Origin: Stagnimonas sp965279705
Lineage (GTDB): Bacteria; Pseudomonadota; Gammaproteobacteria; Nevskiales; Nevskiaceae
Direction: 5' to 3'
Assembly: GCA_965279705.1 (NCBI GenBank)
Contig: OZ257257.1
Span: 3,561,803-3,625,802, forward strand
DNA: 64,000 nt
Under the pieces are notes generated by a model. That model saw only the letters and a list, made by a program, of their open reading frames with translations, was not told the origin of the DNA and searched no databases. This document shows, in pieces, positions 39,721-47,708 of the stretch. The stretch's first letter is position 1, and every line of letters starts with the position of its first letter. The translations under genes and the position numbers were made by a program.

Positions 39721-40701
39721 ATGCCTGAAAGCCCCTTGCTGATCGTCCGTCGCCTTGCTGTGCGCTATCCCCAGCCGCGGCTGTTCCCTTGGCGTGCACG
39801 CCACTGGCGCAACGTCGTCGATGGACTCGATTTCAATCTGCACGCGGGTGAAACACTGGGCTTGGTCGGTGAGTCAGGCTGTGGAAAATCCAGCCTTGCC
39901 AAAGCGCTGATCGGCTTGCAGCCCATTGCATCGGGGGCGGCAATCTTCAACGGCGTTGATCTCGCCAAGCTCGATAAAAAACGCTGGAAACCCCTGCGAC
40001 GCGAAATCCAGATGGTGTTCCAGGACCCTCTGGCCAGTCTCGACCCGCGCATGAAAGTAGGGCGCATCGTTGAGCAGCCGTTAGTGGCTCTGCGCCCCGA
40101 TATCGACAAGGCCGACCGACCGAAGCATGTCGCCGCCGTGCTGGAGCGCGTTGGCCTGAGTGCGAGCGACATGCAGCGCCATGTGCATGAGTTTTCGGGT
40201 GGTCAATGCCAGCGGATTGGCCTGGCACGCGCACTGGTGGTGCAGCCTAAGCTGCTGATCTGCGATGAGCCGGTGTCTGCCCTCGATGTGTCGGTGCAGG
40301 CGCAGGTGGTCAACCTGCTGGCGGAGCTGCAACGCGACCTGGGCCTGGCCATGCTCTTCATCGCGCACGATCTGGCCGTGGTGCGGCAACTTGCCCAGCG
40401 TGTATTGGTGATGTACTCCGGCGCGGTGATGGAGCAAGCCCCGCGCGAGCGTCTGTTCACGCACCCGATGCACCCCTACACGCAGGCCCTGATGGCAGCC
40501 GTGCCGGGCCAGACCGTTGCAGGCACTGCGCTGCACAACCCCGAGCGCAGACCACCGTCGAGCACGGAGGGGATCACTATGGGCTGCCGCTATCGCGACC
40601 GCTGTGCCGTGGCCGATGATTACTGTGGCCGCACGGTGCCTGCGCTACGCCGGTCAGCGCCGGATCACTTTGCCGCCTGCCACTTCATCGCAGCCGCGTA
40701 A
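39721..40701 (+). CDS. Orphan OppF/DppF-like ABC transporter ATPase
   Basis: A 326-residue ABC ATPase of the peptide/nickel uptake class. It has Walker A GESGCGKSS, Q-loop VFQDPLASLDPR, signature FSGGQCQR and Walker B LLICDEPVSALDVS. The oligopeptide C-terminal extension ending in CRYRDRCAVADDYC with a later Cys is the cysteine cluster typical of OppF/DppF. The binding protein, permeases and OppD partner are not nearby, so it must work with subunits encoded elsewhere or is a remnant. ATG 39721 is chosen by similarity (in-frame ATGs at 39682 and 39700 lie in or next to the dps terminator). It converges on the M48 protease gene with 6 bases between the stops. Confidence 0.88.
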   Translation: MPESPLLIVRRLAVRYPQPRLFPWRARHWRNVVDGLDFNLHAGETLGLVGESGCGKSSLAKALIGLQPIASGAAIFNGVDLAKLDKKRWKPLRREIQMVFQDPLASLDPRMKVGRIVEQPLVALRPDIDKADRPKHVAAVLERVGLSASDMQRHVHEFSGGQCQRIGLARALVVQPKLLICDEPVSALDVSVQAQVVNLLAELQRDLGLAMLFIAHDLAVVRQLAQRVLVMYSGAVMEQAPRERLFTHPMHPYTQALMAAVPGQTVAGTALHNPERRPPSSTEGITMGCRYRDRCAVADDYCGRTVPALRRSAPDHFAACHFIAAA

Positions 40702-40707
40702 AAGAGA

Positions 40708-41508
40708 TCATGAACAACGCGGTTGGTGCCCTGCCGCTTTTGCCTGCTCATAAATCGGCATTGCGGTGTTGAGCCGTTCCGATAGATTGCGAATGCGGGT
40801 TTCGTCGGAGGGGTGCGATGACATGAACTCAGCCGGCTTGCTGCCGCCCGCACGTGCCATGTTTTGCCACAGCGCGATGGACTGGCGCGGGTCGAAGCCA
40901 GCGCCGGCCATCAAATCAAGTCCCAGAAGATCGGCCTCGGTCTCGTGCGTGCGTGAAAACGGTAGCAGGATGAAGGCATTGGTCGCCATGTCGATGAGCT
41001 GACCATTGACGCCCGTGGTGGCCTGCACCAGGACGCTGCCCACTTGCGAGGCCATCGTCTCGGAGTAACGTTCAGCCGAATGCCCGGCCAGCACGTGAGA
41101 AACCTCGTGGCCGATGACCGCAGCGAGCTGATCCTGCGTTGCCGCGACTTTCAGCAGCCCCGTGTAGACCCCGATCTTGCCGCCGGGCAATGCGAAGGCA
41201 TTGACATCCTTGCTATCGAAAACCGATACCTCCCAAGAGGCCGGCACCCGCAATTTGCCTTTGGCTTGCAGGCGCGGGATATCGTCGACGATGGCGGCTG
41301 CGACACAGTTGACGTAGGCCACCTGCCGCGAATCTTTCGACTGCGGCAGCTTCTTCTGCATGTCTTTGAATGAAGCCACGCCGGCCTGGGTCACCTCGCC
41401 ATCAGACACCAGCACAAACTGTCGGCGCCCCAGAGGCGAAGTGGCACAGGCGACCAGAAGGGTCGCTAAGGTGAGAGTGATGAGTGTCTGGCGCAAAGTG
41501 ATGCGCAT
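40708..41508 (-). CDS. M48-family metalloprotease, lipoprotein
   Basis: A 266-residue zinc protease anchored as a lipoprotein: signal peptide with lipobox LLVACA. NAFALPGGKIGVYTGLL is followed by the HEVSH zinc motif (HEXXH), and THETEADLLGLDLM carries the third ligand Glu. SSHPSDETRIRNLSERL matches the C-terminal M48 pattern (HP..R). It resembles periplasmic M48C proteases such as LoiP/YcaL that act on outer-membrane protein assembly. ATG 41508 starts a good signal peptide. It diverges from the DUF4864 gene and is monocistronic. Confidence 0.92.
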   Translation of the reverse strand: MRITLRQTLITLTLATLLVACATSPLGRRQFVLVSDGEVTQAGVASFKDMQKKLPQSKDSRQVAYVNCVAAAIVDDIPRLQAKGKLRVPASWEVSVFDSKDVNAFALPGGKIGVYTGLLKVAATQDQLAAVIGHEVSHVLAGHSAERYSETMASQVGSVLVQATTGVNGQLIDMATNAFILLPFSRTHETEADLLGLDLMAGAGFDPRQSIALWQNMARAGGSKPAEFMSSHPSDETRIRNLSERLNTAMPIYEQAKAAGHQPRCS

Positions 41509-41586
41509 GGGCGGATTCCGGACGTTCGAAGCTGCATGATAAGGTCAGTTGCGTTGCAATGAAGAGCTTCTCAACCGGAGTTTTCG

Positions 41587-42063
41587 ATGCGTCCCTCGTT
41601 GATCGCCGTCGCAGCTTTTCTGGCTTTGCTGAACCCCGCATTAGCGGCCGCTCCTGCCACGCACACGGCAAAGCCCAGCCCGCAACTCAGCCCGCGTGAA
41701 GTCGTGCAGTTGCAGCTGGATGCCTTGAAGCGTGTCGATCAACCGACCAAGGATGCGGGCTTTGTCACGGTGTTCCGTTTCAGCTCGCCAGAAAATCGCG
41801 CTCAGACCGGCCCGCTGCCACGCTTCTCGAAAATGATCCGTGAAGGCTTCGGCGAACTGCTCAATCACAGAAGTGCTGTGCTGGCCGCCACGATGCAGCA
41901 AGGCAATCAAGCGCTTCAGCCGGTTGAAATCATCAGCGTTGGCGGGCAGCGCTATCGCTATGTCTTCGTGCTGCGCCGGCAGGACGCCGACGACTGCCGT
42001 CAGTGCTGGATGACCGATGGCGTGATTCCGAAAGACGACACCGAAGGCTCGCAGGAACTGTGA
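41587..42063 (+). CDS. DUF4864-like exported protein
   Basis: A 158-residue exported protein with the signal peptide MRPSLIAVAAFLALLNPALAA. The body resembles DUF4864: SPREVVQLQLDALKRVD, FVTVFRFSSPENRAQTGPLPRFSKMI, VGGQRYRYVFVLRRQ and a late CRQCWMTDGV. The CRQCW pair could bind metal or form a disulfide. Function is unknown. GGAG lies about 8 bases before ATG 41587. It diverges from the M48 protease gene across 78 bases and ends at a bidirectional terminator. Confidence 0.8.
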   Translation: MRPSLIAVAAFLALLNPALAAAPATHTAKPSPQLSPREVVQLQLDALKRVDQPTKDAGFVTVFRFSSPENRAQTGPLPRFSKMIREGFGELLNHRSAVLAATMQQGNQALQPVEIISVGGQRYRYVFVLRRQDADDCRQCWMTDGVIPKDDTEGSQEL

Positions 42064-42069
42064 GCCACA

Positions 42070-42097
42070 AAAAAGGGCTGCCGAAGCAGCCCTTTTT
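42070..42097. terminator. Bidirectional terminator between DUF4864 and TorF genes
   Basis: A5-GGGCTGC-CGAA-GCAGCCC-T5, located between the convergent stops at 42063 and 42116. Confidence 0.93.
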
Positions 42098-42115
42098 GTT
42101 CAGCCGTGCTGAAAA

Positions 42116-42796
42116 TTACAGATCGAAGCTCTTCTTCAGGCCGATGACGAGGGTTTCGTCGTTGCCGCCGTCACGGTCGGTGCCGGTCAGCGCGAACGAG
42201 AAGGTGAAGCCTTCGTTCAATGCCTTGCTCAGCGTGATGCCGTAGTCGAGGATTTCACCGGTTGCGCCATAAGCGCCGCTGGACTTGTACGCATCGCCAA
42301 AGGAGTAACCAACGGCGGGGGTCAGCGTCAGCGTCTTGTTCAGGGCAATCGGATAGTTGGCCGTCGCGTAGAAGCCGCTATCGTTCGTGCTCTGCAGGTC
42401 GTCGGAGTAGAACAGCTTCGCCGAGAGACCCGAGAACGAGAGACCGCCGTAGAACTCGGTGGTGTTGAACGGGGTGAAGCCGCGGTAGTAGTACTCGATG
42501 ACGCCGAGGTCAAAACCAAGGTCGCCGACCTTGCCGGCATAGCCGCCGTAGAAGTCGGTTTCGTAGCTGGCAGTGCCGCTGTTCAGGTTGGAGATCCAGG
42601 TACCTGCATACAGGCCGGACTCATGGCTGTAATCCAAGCCACCCTGAATAGAAGCGCCGCCGCCGGTCTGGGTGATACCGCGGAAAATGTAGTCGCTAAA
42701 TGCACCAACATTCGCGGTTGCGCCAGCGAACACCGGGGCCGAAACGCAAGCTGCCGACATAAGGGCCGCGCAAACAACGATCTGCTTCATCTTCAT
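42116..42796 (-). CDS. TorF family putative porin (TIGR02001)
   Basis: A 226-residue outer-membrane barrel. Signal peptide MKMKQIVVCAALMSAACVSAPVFA, then the family pattern: ATANVGAFSDYIFRGITQTGG, ASIQGGLDYSHESGLYAGTW, YETDFYGGYAGKVGDLGFDLGV, LSAKLFYSDD and a final GLKKSFDL. This family is often found beside glnK-amtB nitrogen-regulation genes, though none are in this window. ATG 42796 has AGGAG 9-10 bases upstream. A near-consensus sigma-54 promoter lies about 150 bases upstream on the same strand, which fits nitrogen-limited expression under an NtrC-type activator. Confidence 0.9.
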   Translation of the reverse strand: MKMKQIVVCAALMSAACVSAPVFAGATANVGAFSDYIFRGITQTGGGASIQGGLDYSHESGLYAGTWISNLNSGTASYETDFYGGYAGKVGDLGFDLGVIEYYYRGFTPFNTTEFYGGLSFSGLSAKLFYSDDLQSTNDSGFYATANYPIALNKTLTLTPAVGYSFGDAYKSSGAYGATGEILDYGITLSKALNEGFTFSFALTGTDRDGGNDETLVIGLKKSFDL

Positions 42797-42944
42797 GATT
42801 ACATCCTCTCCTAATTTTGGGTGGGTTGGCACCGCGGGCAAGCCAGACAACAACTGGATGCAGTGCCATAAAACTGTAACACGAGGTCTACTGGAGAAAC
42901 TGCTGTCTTCAATGACGCCCCCAGGCATTCCACAAACCTGAAAA

Positions 42945-42960
42945 GGCAAAGCCCGTGCCA
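42945..42960 (-). promoter_or_regulatory. Sigma-54 (RpoN) promoter for the TorF porin gene
   Basis: On the minus strand the sequence is TGGCACGGGCTTTGCC, matching the -24/-12 consensus TGGCACG-N4-TTGC with GG and GC ten bases apart. Predicted start of transcription is near 42934, leaving a leader of about 138 bases before ATG 42796. Activator sites would be expected upstream, in 42961-43100. Confidence 0.75.
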
Positions 42961-43003
42961 GAGCTGAACGAGCGATGATCCTTGCCGCTTGCGAAACAAG
43001 GCC

Positions 43004-43507
43004 TCAAACGCCGCTTTTCTCCAGCATTTGCTTGACGGTCGCCTTGATTTCATCGTCGGTCAGATCAGGGTTGCCGCCCCGGGCGGGCATCTGATTTTTG
43101 CCCTTGATGGCGATCGCGGTGAGACCATCCAGCCCGCCATCTGCGGCGGCGCGCTTGCCCCAATCCGCCTTGTCGCCCAGTTTTGGAGCATTCAGCACAC
43201 CTGCGGTATGGCAGGCACCACAGGCTTGCGCGTAAACCTGATCGGCCGTCAGCGGCTCACGCTTGACGGCGGAAGCATTCACTTTCACCAGCATGGCCGG
43301 ATCGGTGATGACTTGGGCCACCGGCGCAATGCGCGCTTCGAGCCGCACTTTTTCAGCGTCGCTCGGGCCATGTTTAGGCACGATCAGGCTCGCTGCGAAA
43401 ATGCAGAAGGCGAAAATTGCACCCAGAGCGCCGAGCACCATGCCGAAGGTGCGGAAAAACTCTTTGTCGTGGGCGCTATCGTTGTGGGGATTGTGGTTGC
43501 TGCTCAC
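43004..43507 (-). CDS. Membrane-anchored cytochrome c5-like protein
   Basis: A 167-residue monoheme cytochrome c held by one N-terminal membrane helix (FGMVLGALGAIFAFCIFAASLIV, about residues 21-43). The heme site CGACH is at 96-100, in QACGACHTAGVLNAPKLGDKADW, the classic c5 pattern; KGKNQMPARGG gives the axial methionine. GTG 43507 is chosen because GGAG sits 8 bases upstream; a TTG two codons earlier is possible. It probably carries electrons from a bc1-type complex to an oxidase or reductase. It is upstream of, and co-directional with, the TorF gene, but the sigma-54 promoter between them suggests separate control. Confidence 0.9.
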   Translation of the reverse strand: MSSNHNPHNDSAHDKEFFRTFGMVLGALGAIFAFCIFAASLIVPKHGPSDAEKVRLEARIAPVAQVITDPAMLVKVNASAVKREPLTADQVYAQACGACHTAGVLNAPKLGDKADWGKRAAADGGLDGLTAIAIKGKNQMPARGGNPDLTDDEIKATVKQMLEKSGV

Positions 43508-43613
43508 GGGCAAAACTCCGGCGGGACGCGATGAGGATGAAAGGTTTAAGCGCCGTATTCTAAGAACTCGCCGCCCTGCTGACCACTTGCGGGGCGGCTC
43601 GACAGCAATAGCC

Positions 43614-44492
43614 TCAGGGTGCGGCAGGCGCAGTCGGCGTCTCAGGTACAGGCGCGGGTGCCGGCAACTTCAACAACGCATCCGCCAAGGCCTTTGAAAG
43701 CTGGCGCCGCACTTTCAATGCGGGGTCATAAAGCATGAACTGCGGATCGACCGCAGCCACCACGAACTCGTGCACCTGACCCTGCTGCGTGGTGATGCGC
43801 ACGGTGCCGCCCGATGCGGTTTCGCCCGCAGCCGCTTCGTTCCACATCGCCTGCGCGTCCTTCCAGCCGTCGGCCAGCGTCTTCAAGGCGGCTGGTGTGG
43901 CGTTGGCGGTGCCTGCGGGCGCGGTCCAGTTGCCATCCGCCCCTTTGGTAAGCGTGAAGGCGGGCAGCTCGATTTTCACCAGCGTGTCGCCCGGCGCAAA
44001 GAGGTTTTTGCTGACGAGGTCGGCGTAGTCTTTATCGAGCGCGGCAGTGGCAGGGTCTTCGATCAGCTTGACGACGCCGTCGACGCGCACATAGCGCCGC
44101 GATTGCAATGCATCACTGCCGCCGAACTCCACTTTCACGTCATTGAGCGTCACGGTGTGATTGGGCGGATCGAGCCCCAGTTCTTTCAGATCAATGCCGT
44201 CGCCGTCGAGCGTGCTCTGCACCTCGGTGCTGGCCAGGCTGGTGGCCCCCACCGCTTCGAAACGATCGGCACGCGACTTGACTGGGGCCTGCAAAAACCA
44301 CTCCGCACCCTGCTTTTCAAGCTGGATGGTTGGACTGCCCGGCCACTCGATCACGATCTTGTTCACGCCCTCCGCCGCCAGCGGCGTCAGCGTTTCCTTG
44401 GGCTTGTCCTTGTGTCGCTTCGCCATCCAGGCGCCAGCACCGAGTGCCAGCACGATGACCACCAGCAGCAGATTCAGCCGCGTACGATTCAT
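43614..44492 (-). CDS. DUF4340 protein of a Gld-type ABC system
   Basis: A 292-residue protein with an N-terminal membrane anchor (LNLLLVVIVLALGAGAWMA) and a large periplasmic domain of the DUF4340 type: NKIVIEWPGSPTIQLEKQGAEWFL, SRADRFEAVGATSLASTEV, and LGLDPPNHTVTLNDVKVEFG with later similar repeats. A Pro/Ala-rich tail ends it. It is the last gene of a four-gene set (ATPase, permease, GldG-like, DUF4340) and starts 8 bases after the GldG-like gene. Such DUF4340 proteins regularly accompany these ABC operons; their role is unknown. Confidence 0.87.
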   Translation of the reverse strand: MNRTRLNLLLVVIVLALGAGAWMAKRHKDKPKETLTPLAAEGVNKIVIEWPGSPTIQLEKQGAEWFLQAPVKSRADRFEAVGATSLASTEVQSTLDGDGIDLKELGLDPPNHTVTLNDVKVEFGGSDALQSRRYVRVDGVVKLIEDPATAALDKDYADLVSKNLFAPGDTLVKIELPAFTLTKGADGNWTAPAGTANATPAALKTLADGWKDAQAMWNEAAAGETASGGTVRITTQQGQVHEFVVAAVDPQFMLYDPALKVRRQLSKALADALLKLPAPAPVPETPTAPAAP

Positions 44493-44500
44493 GGCCTGGC

Positions 44501-45898
44501 TCAGCGACGACGACGCGACAGCCAGCGGCCGATGCCGATTGCCAGCAGCAACACCGGCAGCAGCACCAGGAACCCGATCTCCAGCAGCAGCACCATGAAC
44601 GGCGAGAGCGACAGCGATTGATCGCGCGCCTGCGGCACGGTGATGTCGAGTTGATCGTCCCGCGCGGCGAGCCAGCGCACCACGTTCAAGCCCAGCTTGC
44701 CGTTGCCGGCCTGCGCGAGGATGGCGTTGGTGAGGAAGTCCGAATCGCCGACGATGGCGACACGCTGTGGCTTGCCGACGGGAACGGGATCATCCGGCGT
44801 CTTGGGCTGGGGTGCGTCAGCAGCTGGCTTGAGGTTGCGGCTCAGCAGCAAACCCAGCGTCAGCGGACCCGGCTTGTCGCCTTTCTCGGGCTCGAAACCG
44901 ATCTCGCCTTCCAGCGGGCCGGTTTCGATCCAGGCCTGCTGCGTGGACTGCAAGAACGGCTGCGGCTGCCAGGCCGGATCGGGCTTGGCCGTAGGGTCGG
45001 TGGAGAGCGCACGCGCAACCGGAAACAGCGTGTTCTCGGTGAGATTCTGCGTCACCGGCGTCGGCGGATAGGTTGCGGTCAGGAACAAGCTCGGGTCCTG
45101 CGTCATAGCCGCGTATTCGGGGAAGATCGCCGTGCCTTTTTCAAACACCACGCCCAGCGCCTTGCTCAGCTCCGAAGGCGGTGGCGGTGAGTCGGGGTCC
45201 GAGAGCCACAGCAGATTGCCGCCGGCGGCCAGGTAGTCGAGCAGAATCTTGGTCTCGCCCGGTTGCAGCGCGCTGCTCGGCCCGGCGATCACCAGCAGTG
45301 CGGCGTTATCCGGCACGCGCGGCGTGGTGCCGAGATTGAGCGGCTGCGAGGCGAAGCCATTCTCTTTCAGCAACTGCTCGAAAGCGGAATAACCCGCCGC
45401 ACCGGAATCCACCGGCGAGCGCTCTCCATGCCCTTGCAGGAACACCACGAAGCGCTGCTCGGCAAAGCTCAGGCGCTGCAAGGCCTGGGTGATGCTGGCT
45501 TCGTTCATGTCGCCGCTGCGCACCGTCTCGCGACGGCCGTCGTATTCCAGCACCAGGTCGCCCACCTGCTGGATGTTGAACTCGCGCACCTTGGTCGGGT
45601 TCTTGATCGGGTCGACGAACTCGATCGCCATATCCTTCTTGACCGCCGTATAGCGCACGAAGAACTGAGTGGTGTCGGCGCGGTTCTCGGGGCCGCTGGG
45701 GGCGAAAGCCATCACCTTCACCGGGCCTTTCATGTTGCCGAGCTGCTTGACCGACGCGGCCGACAGCGAGTTGCGCTGGTTGGCCGTCCAGTCGAACTCG
45801 GTCTTGAACTGCACCGAGAGCCAGCCGAGCAGCACGATGACGGCGAGAAACAGCAGGGCCGAGACAGCCTGCTGGAAGCGAAGTGTTTTCTTGTTCAT
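44501..45898 (-). CDS. GldG-like auxiliary protein of an ABC transporter
   Basis: A 465-residue membrane protein with one N-terminal helix (QQAVSALLFLAVIVLLGWLS) and a C-terminal helix (FMVLLLEIGFLVLLPVLLLAIGIG), with a periplasmic domain between them. The typical start is TANQRNSLSAASVKQLGNMKGPVKVMAFAP, followed by IEFVDPIKNPTKV, VVFLQGHGER, the LVIAGPSSALQPGE and GGNLLWLSDPDS strands, and RVAIVGDSDFL. These match the ABC-associated GldG/DUF4350-like domain. ATG 45898 lies 19 bases after the permease stop; an in-frame GTG or similar start at 45934 would overlap the permease gene. It works with the adjacent ATPase and permease. In Flavobacteria the homologues belong to gliding; here the substrate is unknown. 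Confidence 0.86.
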   Translation of the reverse strand: MNKKTLRFQQAVSALLFLAVIVLLGWLSVQFKTEFDWTANQRNSLSAASVKQLGNMKGPVKVMAFAPSGPENRADTTQFFVRYTAVKKDMAIEFVDPIKNPTKVREFNIQQVGDLVLEYDGRRETVRSGDMNEASITQALQRLSFAEQRFVVFLQGHGERSPVDSGAAGYSAFEQLLKENGFASQPLNLGTTPRVPDNAALLVIAGPSSALQPGETKILLDYLAAGGNLLWLSDPDSPPPPSELSKALGVVFEKGTAIFPEYAAMTQDPSLFLTATYPPTPVTQNLTENTLFPVARALSTDPTAKPDPAWQPQPFLQSTQQAWIETGPLEGEIGFEPEKGDKPGPLTLGLLLSRNLKPAADAPQPKTPDDPVPVGKPQRVAIVGDSDFLTNAILAQAGNGKLGLNVVRWLAARDDQLDITVPQARDQSLSLSPFMVLLLEIGFLVLLPVLLLAIGIGRWLSRRRR

Positions 45899-45917
45899 GG
45901 GATATGCGCTCGGCCGA

Positions 45918-46661
45918 TCAGGAACGCTCGACATCGAGCCGCTGTACCGCGAGCCAGAGGAAGAAGGTGATGAAGAGAAGGTAATAGGCGATGTCCGCGG
46001 TATCGAAGACGCCGCGCCGCAGTTTTTCGAAATGGCCGATCAGCGAGAGATGACGGAACAGGTCGCTGAACATGCCGCCGCCGTAGGCCATCGCCTCCAA
46101 GAGCCACACGACCAGCAGCAGGCCGAAACCGCCCACGGCGGCGATCACCGGCTCCTTAGTCAGTGTGGAGACGAACAAGCCCGCCGCGCCGAAGCTCAGC
46201 ATCATCAGCAGCTGCCCAAGCAGGCCGGCGAAGATGCGGCCGTTGTCCAGCTCGGTGCCGCCCGAAAGCGAGAACGGCATCAGCGCCATCAGCACCAGCA
46301 CCGCCAGGAAAAACACCGAGAGCCCGAGAAACTTGCCCAGCACGATTTCGGTCAGCGACGCCGGCGCGGTGGTGAGCAGTGTGAGGCTGCCGCTCTTCTT
46401 GTCCTCGGCGAACAGGCGCATGGTCATCAGCGGGATGATCAGCAGCAACAGCACGGCAGAGAACCCGAACAGGCCGCCGCCGATGTAGTCCGCCACACCC
46501 GAATACTGGTTGAGCGAGCCGGGGTTGTTGACCATCTCGGTCAGCAGCAAGGCATACGACAACCCCATGATGAACTGGATGACGGCAAGCACCGTCCAGG
46601 CCAGCGGCGAGACGAAAATGCGGCGCGCTTCGTGGCGCGCGATCGAGAGCATGGCGCTCAT
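45918..46661 (-). CDS. ABC-2 type permease of the Gld-like system
   Basis: A 247-residue inner-membrane permease with six hydrophobic segments. It begins MSAMLSIARHEARRIFVSPLAWTV, a common start of this family, and has MRLFAEDKKSGSLTLLTTAPASLTEIVLGKF, the coupling segment that contacts the ATPase. The start ATG overlaps the ATPase stop by 4 bases, showing coupled translation. With the ATPase and the GldG-like and DUF4340 proteins it forms one ABC complex, probably an exporter or an envelope machine. Confidence 0.9.
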   Translation of the reverse strand: MSAMLSIARHEARRIFVSPLAWTVLAVIQFIMGLSYALLLTEMVNNPGSLNQYSGVADYIGGGLFGFSAVLLLLIIPLMTMRLFAEDKKSGSLTLLTTAPASLTEIVLGKFLGLSVFFLAVLVLMALMPFSLSGGTELDNGRIFAGLLGQLLMMLSFGAAGLFVSTLTKEPVIAAVGGFGLLLVVWLLEAMAYGGGMFSDLFRHLSLIGHFEKLRRGVFDTADIAYYLLFITFFLWLAVQRLDVERS

Positions 46662-47596
46662 GCGGCTTCCTTCATTTCAGGCGTTTCGCCCGAGGTGAGC
46701 GAGACAAAGATTTCTTCCAGCGTGCGACCTTCGGTCTTCAGTTCCAGCAGGCCCCAGCCATTGGCCACGCTCGCGGCAATCAATGCCTCGCGCGGGTCGG
46801 TGCCGGACTCCGGCGTGAACACGAAGCGGCCTTCGCCCAGCGATTGGGTGCTGGCAATACCCGGCACAACGAAGCTCTTCGGTGCGTTGCGAAACATCGC
46901 CGCAAGCCGCGAAGCGTTCTGCGCATTCACTGCTGCCATCGAATCCTGAAACACCACGCGGCCGCGGTGCACGATCATCACCCGTGAACACACGGCCTGA
47001 ATCTCCGGCAGGATGTGGCTCGACAGAATCACGCTGTGGTTCTGCGCGAGGGCTGCGATCAGCGAACGGATTTCGCGGATCTGGATCGGGTCGAGGCCCA
47101 CCGTCGGCTCATCCAGGATGATCACCGGCGGCTGATGCACGATGGCCTGCGCCAAGCCCACGCGCTGCTGGAATCCCTTAGAGAGATTGCCGATCAACCG
47201 GCGACTCACCTCGTGCAACCCGCAGGACTGCTTGGCCTTGGCGACGGCCGCCTTGCGTTCGCTTTTTTTTACGCCGTGCAGGGCGGCAACGAAGTCGAGG
47301 TACTCGTCCACCGTCACTTCCGGGTGTACCGGCGGCAACTCGGGCAAATAGCCGAGCGACTGCTTGGCTTTTTTTGGCTCAAGCGCGATGTCGATGCCGT
47401 TGATCTTCACGCTGCCGCCAGTAGGCGCCAGATTGCCCGTGAGCATTTTCATGGTCGTGGACTTGCCCGCGCCGTTGGGGCCCAGCAAACCCAGAATCTC
47501 GCCACGCCGCAAGGTCAGGTCAATGTTGTGTACAGCCACATTGGGGCCGTAGCGCCGCGTCAGGCCGCGGGCTTCGATCAGGATGTCGTGCTCCAT
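46658..47596 (-). CDS. ABC-2 type ATPase of the Gld-like system
   Basis: A 312-residue cytosolic ABC ATPase: Walker A GPNGAGKST, GYLPELPPVHPEVTVDEYLDF (Q-loop and family segment), signature LSKGFQQRVGLAQAI, Walker B VIILDEPTVGLDP and the SSHILPEIQ switch. The last 80 residues form the extra domain seen in GldA-like ATPases. It is the first gene of the four-gene operon. A 7-bp inverted repeat (ATCGACC, loop GTCGA, GGTCGAT) sits upstream at 47636-47654 and could be an operator. Confidence 0.92.
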   Translation of the reverse strand: MEHDILIEARGLTRRYGPNVAVHNIDLTLRRGEILGLLGPNGAGKSTTMKMLTGNLAPTGGSVKINGIDIALEPKKAKQSLGYLPELPPVHPEVTVDEYLDFVAALHGVKKSERKAAVAKAKQSCGLHEVSRRLIGNLSKGFQQRVGLAQAIVHQPPVIILDEPTVGLDPIQIREIRSLIAALAQNHSVILSSHILPEIQAVCSRVMIVHRGRVVFQDSMAAVNAQNASRLAAMFRNAPKSFVVPGIASTQSLGEGRFVFTPESGTDPREALIAASVANGWGLLELKTEGRTLEEIFVSLTSGETPEMKEAA

Positions 47597-47708
47597 GTCT
47601 TCTCTATTTTTTAGTTAGGTGATGAGTGACGCGGCATCGACCGTCGAGGTCGATCAGAGTTCCCGCGCGGCGCAATTTTATGCAGCGCTATCGGGGGTGC
47701 AAGCGCGC

